Shown here piece after piece: positions 1-5,455 of a DNA stretch of 6,153 nt. The position numbers and the translations under genes are program-made. The DNA lies in assembly GCA_031254835.1 (NCBI GenBank), contig JAIRTQ010000027.1, positions 1 to 6,153 on the forward strand, in the 5' to 3' direction. This stretch comes from Puniceicoccales bacterium (GTDB lineage: Bacteria > Verrucomicrobiota > Verrucomicrobiia > Opitutales > JAIRLM01). Below the pieces are notes generated by a model, which saw nothing but the letters and a program-made list of their open reading frames with translations, was not told the DNA's origin and made no database searches. Numbering within the stretch: position 1 is the stretch's first letter; each line of letters opens with the position of its first letter.

Positions 1-27
1 AAAATTCGCTTCCGGCCCGTTTTCCTG

Positions 28-56
28 TTGCGTAAGCGGGGCATGGCGCTTAGCAC
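28..56 (+). promoter_or_regulatory. weak candidate promoter for lpxD
   Basis: A TTGCGT box (28-33) is separated by 17 bases from TAGCAC (51-56), which ends 6 bases before the GTG start at 63. Each hexamer matches only about 3 of 6 consensus positions, so alone it would not be called. It is listed because the 6-base distance from -10 to start codon repeats at three better promoters in this window. Confidence 0.2.
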
Positions 57-62
57 GACCCC

Positions 63-1106
63 GTGCGCTATGGGCAAGAACGACTGCGGAAGTTGCTGCA
101 GCCGGAAGAGGTGCGGGGAAATTTTTCGGGCACCGTGCATGGCATTGCATCTTTAGATCGGGCCGGGCCTGGAGAGCTGTCCTTTCTTTCCAATGGCAAG
201 TACACAGCGCTGGTGCCCAACTGCCGCGCTTCCATTCTGCTTTTACCTAAAGACTATGTCGGCGAACCGCCGCCAGGTGGAGCCTATTTTCTCCTAGAGA
301 ATCCCTCCCTCGCCATTGGAATCCTTTGCGAGGAAATAGAGCGAAAAAGAAACTGTCCGCCGAAGCCTGGCGTTCACCCGAGTGCCGTGCTGTCCGAGAC
401 GGCTAAAATTCATCCTAGCGCTTCCGTTGGACCTTTCTGCGTGATCGGCCGTGAAGTTTGCATAGGTGCCCGCTGCCGAATTGGTTCCCACTGTACGATC
501 GGTGATCGCTGTTTTCTCGGAGAGGACATTTTGCTGCATCCTCAGGTTACCCTTTACCCCGACTGTGCGATCGGCGACCGATGCATCATCCACAGCGGTG
601 CCGTGGTTGGTTCGGACGGCTACGGCTATGTCTGGGAAAAGGGGAAACAGCAGAAATTGCCCCACGTGGGTCGCATCGTGGTGGCTGAGGAGGTGGAAAT
701 TGGCGCAAATTGCTGCATCGACCGAGCTCGCTTCGCCGAAACGACAATCGGAGCGGGGACCAAGCTGGATAATTTAGTCCAGATCGGCCATAACGTCTCT
801 ATCGGGAAAAATTGCCTACTCGTGGCTCAATCGGGGGTGGCTGGCAGCACGGAGCTGGGCGATGGGGTAGTCCTTGGCGGGCAGGTAGGCATTGCGGGAC
901 ATTTAAAGATCGGGTCTGGCGTGCAAATCGCGGCGCAAAGTGGCGTTACCGCCGATCTGCCGCCACGGAGTGTTGTGCGGGGTACGCCGGCACTGCCACT
1001 GGGAATTGCCGGCCGCCTCTATGTCTATTGGAAATATTTACCAGAACTATTTCGCCGCGTAGAAAAACTAGAAAAGGGACAGGAAAACGTGCCTCATCAG
1101 CTTTAG
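63..1106 (+). CDS. lpxD: UDP-3-O-acylglucosamine N-acyltransferase LpxD
   Basis: LpxD transfers an R-3-hydroxyacyl chain from acyl-ACP to the 2-amino group of UDP-3-O-acylglucosamine, the third step of lipid A synthesis, in the cytoplasm. The 347-residue product has the family's usual length and order. An N-terminal uridine-binding domain contains GIASLDRAGPGELSFL (27-42). A long left-handed beta-helix of hexapeptide repeats (about 105-300) follows, containing GSDGYGY (183-189) and IGHNVSIG (241-248), where His243 matches the family's catalytic base, then AGH (278-280). A short helical C-terminus completes it. GTG at 63 is the only reasonable start: in-frame stops lie at 33 and 51, and the ATG at 70 is out of frame. 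No Shine-Dalgarno site is visible. The gene is not followed by fabZ, lpxA or lpxC, with which it is often clustered. Function is assigned with high confidence. Confidence 0.96.
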   Translation: MRYGQERLRKLLQPEEVRGNFSGTVHGIASLDRAGPGELSFLSNGKYTALVPNCRASILLLPKDYVGEPPPGGAYFLLENPSLAIGILCEEIERKRNCPPKPGVHPSAVLSETAKIHPSASVGPFCVIGREVCIGARCRIGSHCTIGDRCFLGEDILLHPQVTLYPDCAIGDRCIIHSGAVVGSDGYGYVWEKGKQQKLPHVGRIVVAEEVEIGANCCIDRARFAETTIGAGTKLDNLVQIGHNVSIGKNCLLVAQSGVAGSTELGDGVVLGGQVGIAGHLKIGSGVQIAAQSGVTADLPPRSVVRGTPALPLGIAGRLYVYWKYLPELFRRVEKLEKGQENVPHQL

Positions 1107-1182
1107 GTAAGCGCCTCTTCGAATTTTTCCAGATCGAAAGTCTGTCCCCGCCCGATCGTTGTTGCCGTACGCTCCGCGGCGA

Positions 1183-1210
1183 TTGACAGCCATTCACAGA
1201 TTATTATACT
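1183..1210 (+). promoter_or_regulatory. strong sigma70-type promoter of the 1217 gene
   Basis: A perfect TTGACA (1183-1188), a 16-base spacer and TATACT (1205-1210, 5 of 6 consensus) form the best promoter in the window. The -10 ends 6 bases before the GTG at 1217, so transcription should begin at about the start codon itself. This would give a leaderless or nearly leaderless mRNA and separates this gene's transcription from lpxD. Confidence 0.75.
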
Positions 1211-1216
1211 TACCAT

Positions 1217-2557
1217 GTGTCCTATTTGCCGGTAGACTCTCACACTCCCACGCGCAGCGTGGCCCAACTTCCACTGTATTCGAACGGCGATGAATACATT
1301 CATCAAGAGCCCACTCCCGAGAAAGGAATTTTGGCATATACAACAAGCCTAAATTCAACGGCTTCTAAATATTTTACGCCGCGTGCTTTTCAAGCGCTGA
1401 TGTTTTTTGGAGCAGCTTGCACTGGAATCAACCTGGCTTGCTCTTTGCTAAAATCTTTTGGCATCGCCACGGCCATACCTATAATTGGCGGCCCAATTGG
1501 CATATGTGTCTCGCTGCTGCTTTATATCTTATTTTGCACCATAACGGCTTGCTACCTATATGCATCTTTTAATAACAGCGAATTGACGTGGAAAAGTGGA
1601 TATTCTATTCGAGAAGAAGAAATTCCGCCACCTTGCAATGAGACGGTTTTGCCGCAAAACAGGGACGTACACTGGGCAGTTCATGCCAGTGATATTTCCC
1701 GATGTGCAAACCTTTGCGGGCTAGATGACAACAAGCAAGGCGGTCAAAATCCAGGAGCTAACTCTTGGCGAGCCGCCGGAGCGGAAGAGTGTGAAGGATC
1801 ATTACACCTTCCCAAATTTAAGGAATTAATGCAGGAATATGGGAAAATGAATTTGTGTGGCCCACGCCGCTTTCGAACCGATCGCGGGGACATAATGTGG
1901 GTGTTTTTCCGTCAGGATCTAGCGATGGAAATCCACGTAGCTATCGATGCGAACGGGCGGCTGTTTTTTCGGACCCACGTCAATGAAGATACCCCAGAGG
2001 GAAGAAGTGTGGTAGTAAATAACGTCATAGGTAAATGCATAGATCGCCAAGCAAGCCTCTTTGAATACGCATATGTGGCGTTGACTTTCACGCTTGGCAA
2101 GACATATGGCTGCCCAGTGCTTACGGGAAATGGCCAAGGCGCCTCCTACGCCCAATACCTCGCGTTGCGTCATGGCGAAGTGGCCTTTTGCTTTAATTCG
2201 TTTGGCGTTGGTACTGGAATGCGTGGCACCATCGACAGCGTTAGCCTACCCCTTAATGCGCATAACGTTTATCACTTCGATGTAGAAGGGCGCGTGCCCC
2301 TGATTAAAAGAATCGCCGATTTTTTTGATCTTCCTATCACTGTTTTGCTTTTTTGGTGTACGCCTGCTAATTTCGGTCATCGCTTTAAGATCAAACCCCG
2401 AGGAAGTGAAAGTATGGCCGATGCCATAAGGGATGCCGTCGCGGAGACGGCACGGCTGCAGAAAGAGCGGAACGGGACGCAGCCCAGGCTCCTCGCGGAA
2501 GATGATCCCGATTCTACAGAATCCGCACCCGCAGAAAGGGTTCCTTTGCTGTCGTAA
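1217..2557 (+). CDS. membrane-anchored lipase-like fold protein, probable pseudo-hydrolase
   Basis: I do not recognise a named family member. The 446-residue product begins with a polar region. Two hydrophobic helices follow (about 59-80 and 86-117), joined by a short Gly/Pro-rich turn, a two-lobed pattern like chlamydial inclusion-membrane proteins. A long soluble domain (about 145-395) ends in a polar tail. Within it, TGNGQGASYAQYLALRHG followed by FNSFGVGTG (303-334) has the spacing of the nucleophile elbow and next strand in lipase class 3 or DUF2974-type proteins (GHSLGG...FNAPGVG). The catalytic Ser position is Gly306. The later VEGRVPL (356-362) has Arg where such enzymes usually have the acid in EGDPV; His388 (FGHRF) may correspond to the catalytic His. 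It may therefore be a non-catalytic, binding or effector-like protein; that is inference. Its own promoter at 1183-1210 sets the GTG start; no ribosome binding site is seen. A later TTG at 1331 is possible. Confidence 0.8.
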   Translation: MSYLPVDSHTPTRSVAQLPLYSNGDEYIHQEPTPEKGILAYTTSLNSTASKYFTPRAFQALMFFGAACTGINLACSLLKSFGIATAIPIIGGPIGICVSLLLYILFCTITACYLYASFNNSELTWKSGYSIREEEIPPPCNETVLPQNRDVHWAVHASDISRCANLCGLDDNKQGGQNPGANSWRAAGAEECEGSLHLPKFKELMQEYGKMNLCGPRRFRTDRGDIMWVFFRQDLAMEIHVAIDANGRLFFRTHVNEDTPEGRSVVVNNVIGKCIDRQASLFEYAYVALTFTLGKTYGCPVLTGNGQGASYAQYLALRHGEVAFCFNSFGVGTGMRGTIDSVSLPLNAHNVYHFDVEGRVPLIKRIADFFDLPITVLLFWCTPANFGHRFKIKPRGSESMADAIRDAVAETARLQKERNGTQPRLLAEDDPDSTESAPAERVPLLS

Positions 2558-2618
2558 GCTTCAAACCTTTCCCAAAATTCACGGGCCGCGAACGTAAATT
2601 TTGACTCTTTAACAACCT

Positions 2619-2638
2619 CCAACGGGGCAACCCGTTGG
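2619..2638. terminator. candidate hairpin between the 1217 gene and tRNA-Lys
   Basis: CCAACGGG (2619-2626), the loop GCAA and CCCGTTGG (2631-2638) form a perfect 8-bp stem closed on the plus strand by a GNRA-type loop. It lies between two convergent genes and could end transcripts from both sides. No clear T-run follows on either strand (the minus strand continues AGGTTGTT), so it is a doubtful intrinsic terminator and may instead be an RNA-stabilising or processing hairpin. Confidence 0.4.
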
Positions 2639-2659
2639 GATAGGAGATTTGAAAAACAA

Positions 2660-2734
2660 TGGTAGGCCGACTGGGACTCGAACCCAGAACCAATGGCTTA
2701 AAAGGCCACTGCTCTGCCATTGAGCTACCGACCC
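2660..2734 (-). tRNA. tRNA-Lys (anticodon UUU)
   Basis: Read on the minus strand this 75-base sequence folds as a complete tRNA. It has a 7-bp acceptor stem (GGGTCGG with TCGGCCT), a D arm GCTC...GAGC with loop AATGGCA, and anticodon stem GTGGC/GCCAT. The seven-base anticodon loop is CTTTTAA (anticodon at 2700-2702). The T arm is CTGGG-TTCGAGT-CCCAG, with discriminator A and an encoded CCA (2660-2662). The UUU anticodon decodes AAA and AAG lysine codons. The acceptor stem has three G-U pairs (1-72, 4-69, 7-66), including an unusual one at the terminal pair. It is a single-gene unit, convergent with the 1217-2557 gene. Confidence 0.96.
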
Positions 2735-2741
2735 GACCGGC

Positions 2742-2769
2742 ACACAACGAAATTTTTCCCATCCGTCAA
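2742..2769 (-). promoter_or_regulatory. weak candidate promoter of tRNA-Lys
   Basis: On the minus strand TTGACG (2769-2764, 5 of 6 consensus) is followed after 16 bases by TTGTGT (2747-2742), a poor -10. The distance to the tRNA 5' end is 7 bases. The -35 box overlaps an inverted repeat, CATCCG (2760-2765) and CGGATG (2775-2780). The -35 is convincing, the -10 is not. Confidence 0.28.
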
Positions 2770-2839
2770 TAGTCCGGATGCAAGATCTTTTCCCAAAGAT
2801 GGATTTCGTCGTCCCAGTTATCTCCGCATGAAGAGCCAG

Positions 2840-2853
2840 ACGATAGCTATCGT
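2840..2853. promoter_or_regulatory. 14-bp perfect palindrome, possible operator
   Basis: ACGATAGCTATCGT is perfectly self-complementary and lies in the 239-base intergenic stretch, about 100 bases upstream of the candidate -35 of the cysteine-rich gene. Dimeric regulators often bind such sites. A 14-bp palindrome has a fair chance of arising once in a window this size, so this is only a pointer. The rest of 2735-2973 shows no gene that I can support. Confidence 0.2.
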
Positions 2854-2939
2854 GCCAAATCGCGCACGGCGGGAAAGCGTTTCAACAAATTCTCAAGGAA
2901 TCAAAATGCGGAGATTAAGCCTCTTCTTGAAAAATTTCA

Positions 2940-2967
2940 TTGACTGTGGCGACGGAGCGGACAGAAT
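2940..2967 (+). promoter_or_regulatory. sigma70-type promoter of the cysteine-rich gene
   Basis: TTGACT (2940-2945, 5 of 6 consensus), a 16-base spacer and CAGAAT (2962-2967, 4 of 6) lie just upstream of the gene. The -10 ends exactly 6 bases before the GTG at 2974, the same spacer and offset as the strong promoter at 1183-1210, again predicting a leaderless mRNA. Confidence 0.6.
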
Positions 2968-2973
2968 AGGTAT

Positions 2974-3192
2974 GTGGAAGATAAATCGTGCTGCGGGAAG
3001 GGTTGCTGCTGTCGAAGCGGCGCTTGCTGGTTGAAGTTGGGTATCATTGTCATTGTAGCCTTTGCCGCCGGCTTTGCTGTGCGCAGCTGCTGCAAAGGAT
3101 GTGGATGTAAAGACCATGTGGCTGCTGGGCGGGCACATGCGCACAAAAAGGCCGTTACGGTCAAAACGTCGGCGGAAAAGCCAGCCAAATAA
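2974..3192 (+). CDS. small cysteine-rich single-pass membrane protein
   Basis: The 72-residue product belongs to no family I recognise. One hydrophobic helix (about 19-37) is flanked on both sides by cysteine clusters: Cys6, 7, 11, 12, 13 and 18 before it, and Cys39, 40, 43 and 45 after it, ten in all. The C-terminal tail is polar and basic with His48, His55 and His57. This symmetrical arrangement would suit metal binding or disulfide formation at a membrane, but that is inference. GTG at 2974 is the only good start, since an in-frame stop lies at 2941 and the ATG at 2972 is out of frame. A promoter with the window's common geometry lies directly upstream and a strong terminator starts 6 bases after the stop, which together support a real, monocistronic gene. 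It converges on the DoxX-like gene. The very high Cys content made me consider a spurious frame, but the clean helix and flanking signals argue against that. Confidence 0.75.
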   Translation: MEDKSCCGKGCCCRSGACWLKLGIIVIVAFAAGFAVRSCCKGCGCKDHVAAGRAHAHKKAVTVKTSAEKPAK

Positions 3193-3197
3193 AGGAG

Positions 3198-3236
3198 AAG
3201 GCCCCTCGGCGCACCTTGTGCGCCGAGGGGCCTTTT
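3198..3236. terminator. strong bidirectional intrinsic terminator
   Basis: A perfect 16-bp inverted repeat (3198-3213 with 3219-3234) encloses a 5-base loop (CCTTG). On the plus strand it ends in TTTT; on the minus strand the stem is followed by the T-rich TTCTCCTTT. It sits between the stop of the cysteine-rich gene (3192) and that of the DoxX-like gene (3251), and can terminate both convergent transcripts. Confidence 0.92.
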
Positions 3237-3250
3237 GAACTTGTTCTCGA

Positions 3251-3646
3251 TCAACGGGCTGAAAAGCGGCCGGGGTTGATGAACATGAAACCGAAACAGA
3301 CGGCGGCTAGGACCACGTGCAGCAGCATTAGGTCCACCTGGCTGGCATCGGCAAAAACCGACTGGCGAATAAGAACCAATTCTACGACCGTTAGCGCGGC
3401 GCAGCAGCTCTTGTAGAAGCACCCAGCCATATAGAGGACTCCGGCAATAAGATAGACGATTGCCACGGAGCAGATCCAGCTACGCGGAGGCAGCGTAACC
3501 GCGAAAAGCGAAAAGGGTCTGTCCAGAATGACGAGGGCCGAGCGAGAGCCACTTAGCATTTTTACTCCAAACCAAGCAAAAATGAGACCCAGCACCACGC
3601 GGATGAGCAGTTTCCCAAAATCTGGCTTGTCGAAAAACTTATCCAT
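3251..3646 (-). CDS. DoxX-family integral membrane protein
   Basis: The 131-residue product has four hydrophobic segments (about 12-31, 57-76, 80-96 and 106-124), the usual DoxX layout. The first helix, RVVLGLIFAWFGVKML (16-31), resembles the family's RLxLGLxFxxxGxxKL start, and FINPGRFS (122-129) resembles its C-terminal GPGRxS end. DoxX-like proteins are inner-membrane proteins; some are subunits of thiosulfate:quinone oxidoreductase or are linked to redox stress, but most have no known role and none can be assigned here. Cys75, Cys81 and Cys82 lie near the membrane boundary. ATG at 3646 lacks a Shine-Dalgarno site but lies 6 bases after a candidate -10. The gene diverges from uppS and shares a terminator with the cysteine-rich gene. 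Confidence 0.85.
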   Translation of the reverse strand: MDKFFDKPDFGKLLIRVVLGLIFAWFGVKMLSGSRSALVILDRPFSLFAVTLPPRSWICSVAIVYLIAGVLYMAGCFYKSCCAALTVVELVLIRQSVFADASQVDLMLLHVVLAAVCFGFMFINPGRFSAR

Positions 3647-3652
3647 GGCTGC

Positions 3653-3680
3653 AGTATGTGGCGGATGCTCCTGCAGACAA
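3653..3680 (-). promoter_or_regulatory. candidate promoter of the DoxX-family gene
   Basis: On the minus strand TTGTCT (3680-3675, 4 of 6 consensus), a 16-base spacer and CATACT (3658-3653, 4 of 6) precede the ATG at 3646 by exactly 6 bases. The hexamers are moderate, but the geometry matches the promoters at 1183-1210 and 2940-2967. It covers the GTG at 3658, which argues that uppS really starts downstream at 3703. Confidence 0.5.
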
Positions 3681-3702
3681 GATAAATTGTAAAAAATTGC
3701 CT

Positions 3703-4392
3703 ATGAAAAATCTCCCCCGCCATGTGGCCCTCATCCCGGACGGCAATGGCCGTTGGGCTACGCGGCTAGGACTGCCCCGCATGGCGGGGCACCGCGCCGG
3801 AGGAAAGGTGCTGTCGAAGGCGATAGGCTGGTTTCGAGATGCCGGCGTTGAGGTGCTCAGCCTTTTTTGCTTTTCTACGGAAAATTGGGACCGGCCGAGG
3901 GAAGAATTGGACGGTCTCATGCGCCTCTTCGATGTGCTCCTGCGTAAAAATTTTTCCCGCTTTGGGGAGGAGCAAATTCGTCTGCGCTGGCTCGGTCGGC
4001 CCGACGGCCTCCCCAAGCGGATCGTGGAAACGCTTCGTACGCTAGAAGAAGATACGGCGAATTTCCGCGATTTCCAACTCTGTTTGGCCATCAACTATGG
4101 CGGGCGCGATGAAATAGTGCGGACGGTCCAACGAATTGTGAAATTAGGGACAGCCCCGCCGAATTGGGCCACCCTGACCGGGCAACTGGATACGGCAGAC
4201 CTACCTGAGGTAGATTTGCTCATCCGCACTTCCGGCGAGCGACGGATCAGCAACTTTCTTCTGCTACAAAGCGCCTATGCTGAATTCTGTTTTTTCGACT
4301 GCCATTGGCCAGATTTTTCTCAGAAAGAAGTACACCAGGCACTAAAGGACTTTCAGGGACGAAAGCGGCGTTTTGGAGCGATTTCTCCCTAG
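3703..4392 (+). CDS. uppS: isoprenyl transferase (undecaprenyl diphosphate synthase)
   Basis: This cis-prenyltransferase condenses isopentenyl diphosphate onto farnesyl diphosphate to make the C55 carrier lipid for peptidoglycan and O-antigen, at the cytoplasmic membrane face. From ATG 3703 it is 229 residues. It shows the conserved blocks in order: HVALIPDGNGRW with the catalytic Asp13, HRAGG (30-34), FSTENW (57-62), NYGGRDE (132-138), LLIRTSGERRISNFLL (172-187) with the diphosphate-binding arginines, and Glu194 in AYAEFCFFDCHWPDF for Mg and substrate binding. An in-frame GTG at 3658 would add 15 unconserved residues. I prefer the ATG because MKNLPRHVALIPDGNG matches family starts and the divergent doxX promoter occupies the upstream site. 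A T/A-rich TAAAAA (3690-3695) lies 7 bases upstream, without a recognisable -35. cdsA, a common neighbour of uppS, does not follow here. Confidence 0.96.
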   Translation: MKNLPRHVALIPDGNGRWATRLGLPRMAGHRAGGKVLSKAIGWFRDAGVEVLSLFCFSTENWDRPREELDGLMRLFDVLLRKNFSRFGEEQIRLRWLGRPDGLPKRIVETLRTLEEDTANFRDFQLCLAINYGGRDEIVRTVQRIVKLGTAPPNWATLTGQLDTADLPEVDLLIRTSGERRISNFLLLQSAYAEFCFFDCHWPDFSQKEVHQALKDFQGRKRRFGAISP

Positions 4393-4492
4393 AGGATGGC
4401 CGCCATGGTATCTTTCCGGGCGGTGAAAGGCCACCGGGCGAATGAGGTAAATCCTTGCTGGAACGCGTTTGGTGAAAATTTTTTGAAAAATC

Positions 4493-4520
4493 TTGCATTT
4501 CGAATGGCCGGATCTAAAAT
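4493..4520 (+). promoter_or_regulatory. candidate promoter inside the uppS-methyltransferase gap
   Basis: TTGCAT (4493-4498, 3 of 6 consensus), a 16-base spacer and TAAAAT (4515-4520, 5 of 6) lie 10 bases before ATG 4531. A good -10 and poor -35 make it only plausible. If real, transcription starts near 4527 and the frame's earlier ATG at 4396 could not be translated from this mRNA. Confidence 0.35.
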
Positions 4521-4530
4521 ATGGCTCGCC

Positions 4531-5343
4531 ATGGCAAACACTGTTTTACAAAAAAAGATTCAGACTGATCGGCCGGGGGCGCATTGGTCGCTTCCAGCAG
4601 CTCTATTGGCAGTATTTTGGCTGCTTCCTTCTACGCTTCCGGCGAGAGGGATCATCAATGGGGGGAGTACGGAAGAAAGTTCCACATTCCAAGTGTCCGA
4701 CGCAAAATTTTACCTTCCTCATAGTCAGACGGATGCGCCGCAAAAAGAGGCGGTTCACACGAAAGACTACCCCGAAAAAGCGATGTTGAAGGAGGTGGCT
4801 TCCCTTCTGCCGCCCAATGCGATTGTCGTAGAAATTGGTGCGGGCATCGGACTTCACAGCTGCTTTTGGGCAACGGAAGGCGGGGCGGAGAGGGTGATTG
4901 CGTTCGAGCCCGTGTCGAGTGTGCACGGCGCTTTTTTGCGGAACATCGAAATAAATTGTCTAAGGAAAAAAATTAAGGTCCACAAAATCGCACTCAGCGA
5001 TGAGGCCGGCAGCGTGGCTGTCGATTCTGCAGAAGCAACTTCTCCAAGTGCAATACGGCTAAAGAAGGTGATAGCCGGCGAAGGGACAATTTCAGCTAAG
5101 CGTCTTGATTCTATCGATTTGGGCGTGGATCGCATCGATTTAGTCGAAATTACAGCCAACGGCTTCGAGCCAAAAATTTTGGCCGGAGCGTTAGAGACGA
5201 TCGAGCACTATCGCCCACAGTACATACTTGTTGAACTGGAGATGAATGCGAAAGAAACAAAGCGGATTCTAGCTGAAATGAATTACGTACGAGAGAAAAA
5301 ATTCTCCAAAGATCGAGCGTTGTACAGGAAAAGCATCGAATAG
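4531..5343 (+). CDS. FkbM-like methyltransferase-fold protein with signal sequence
   Basis: From ATG 4531 the product is 270 residues. A basic N-terminus and a hydrophobic stretch (AALLAVFWLL within about 22-37) resemble a signal peptide or anchor. A Rossmann-type SAM-binding domain follows: VEIGAGIGLHS (100-110, motif I), AFEPVSSVHGAFLRNIEIN (124-142, motif II and after), and KIALSDEAGSVAV, as in FkbM methyltransferases. The family signature DLIKIDVEGxE appears as DLVEITANGFE (203-213), so the conserved Lys, Asp and Glu are Glu206, Thr208 and Asn210. Activity is therefore doubtful. A signal sequence would also be odd for a SAM-dependent enzyme, since SAM is cytoplasmic. The frame is open back to ATG 4396, three bases after the uppS stop, and a 315-residue form translated with uppS is possible. 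I prefer 4531 because it puts the hydrophobic stretch at a signal-like position and follows a good -10. Substrate unknown. Confidence 0.82.
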   Translation: MANTVLQKKIQTDRPGAHWSLPAALLAVFWLLPSTLPARGIINGGSTEESSTFQVSDAKFYLPHSQTDAPQKEAVHTKDYPEKAMLKEVASLLPPNAIVVEIGAGIGLHSCFWATEGGAERVIAFEPVSSVHGAFLRNIEINCLRKKIKVHKIALSDEAGSVAVDSAEATSPSAIRLKKVIAGEGTISAKRLDSIDLGVDRIDLVEITANGFEPKILAGALETIEHYRPQYILVELEMNAKETKRILAEMNYVREKKFSKDRALYRKSIE

Positions 5344-5356
5344 GCGGCAAAACATG

Positions 5357-5398
5357 GCACTCCCTTCCAGCGTCCAGCCGGGCAATGAAAGGGAGTGC
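5357..5398. terminator. candidate long-loop hairpin between convergent genes
   Basis: GCACTCCCTT (5357-5366) and AAGGGAGTGC (5389-5398) form a perfect 10-bp stem around a 22-base loop. It lies between the ends of the FkbM-like gene (5343) and the right-edge gene (5456). No T-run follows on the plus strand; on the minus strand CATGTTTTG follows, so it fits best as a weak terminator of the minus-strand gene. Confidence 0.45.
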
Positions 5399-5455
5399 GC
5401 CTTGCCGGTCGGCCCCAAAGGAAATGTCTCCAAACGCGGCGGCGGCGAGTCTTCG

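Noticed and set aside
3..35. Possible C-terminal tail of an upstream gene (reads NSLPARFPVA then TAA)
   Set aside because: Eleven codons are too few; the other two plus frames are also open here, so no frame can be preferred.
2514..2762. Minus-strand 82-residue open frame across the tRNA region
   Set aside because: It is translated straight through the complete tRNA-Lys and into the end of the 1217-2557 gene; the protein string SSMAEQWPFK... is simply the tRNA read as codons.
2937..3422. Minus-strand 161-residue open frame
   Set aside because: It runs through the strong terminator and overlaps both the cysteine-rich gene and the DoxX gene in the wrong frame; low-complexity composition, no motif.
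3658..3702. GTG-started 15-residue extension of uppS
   Set aside because: The residues are not family-conserved, and the start overlaps the candidate doxX promoter; the ATG at 3703 fits the family start. It cannot be fully excluded.
3639..4094. Minus-strand 151-residue open frame opposite uppS
   Set aside because: Arg/Ser-rich shadow of a well-conserved gene, with no motif of its own.
4399..4408. GCCGCCATGG, a Kozak-like start context
   Set aside because: All neighbouring genes are bacterial; the match is a coincidence of GC-rich sequence around an ATG.
4421..4436. CGGTG/CACCG hairpin after uppS as a terminator
   Set aside because: Only a 5-bp stem with no following T-run.
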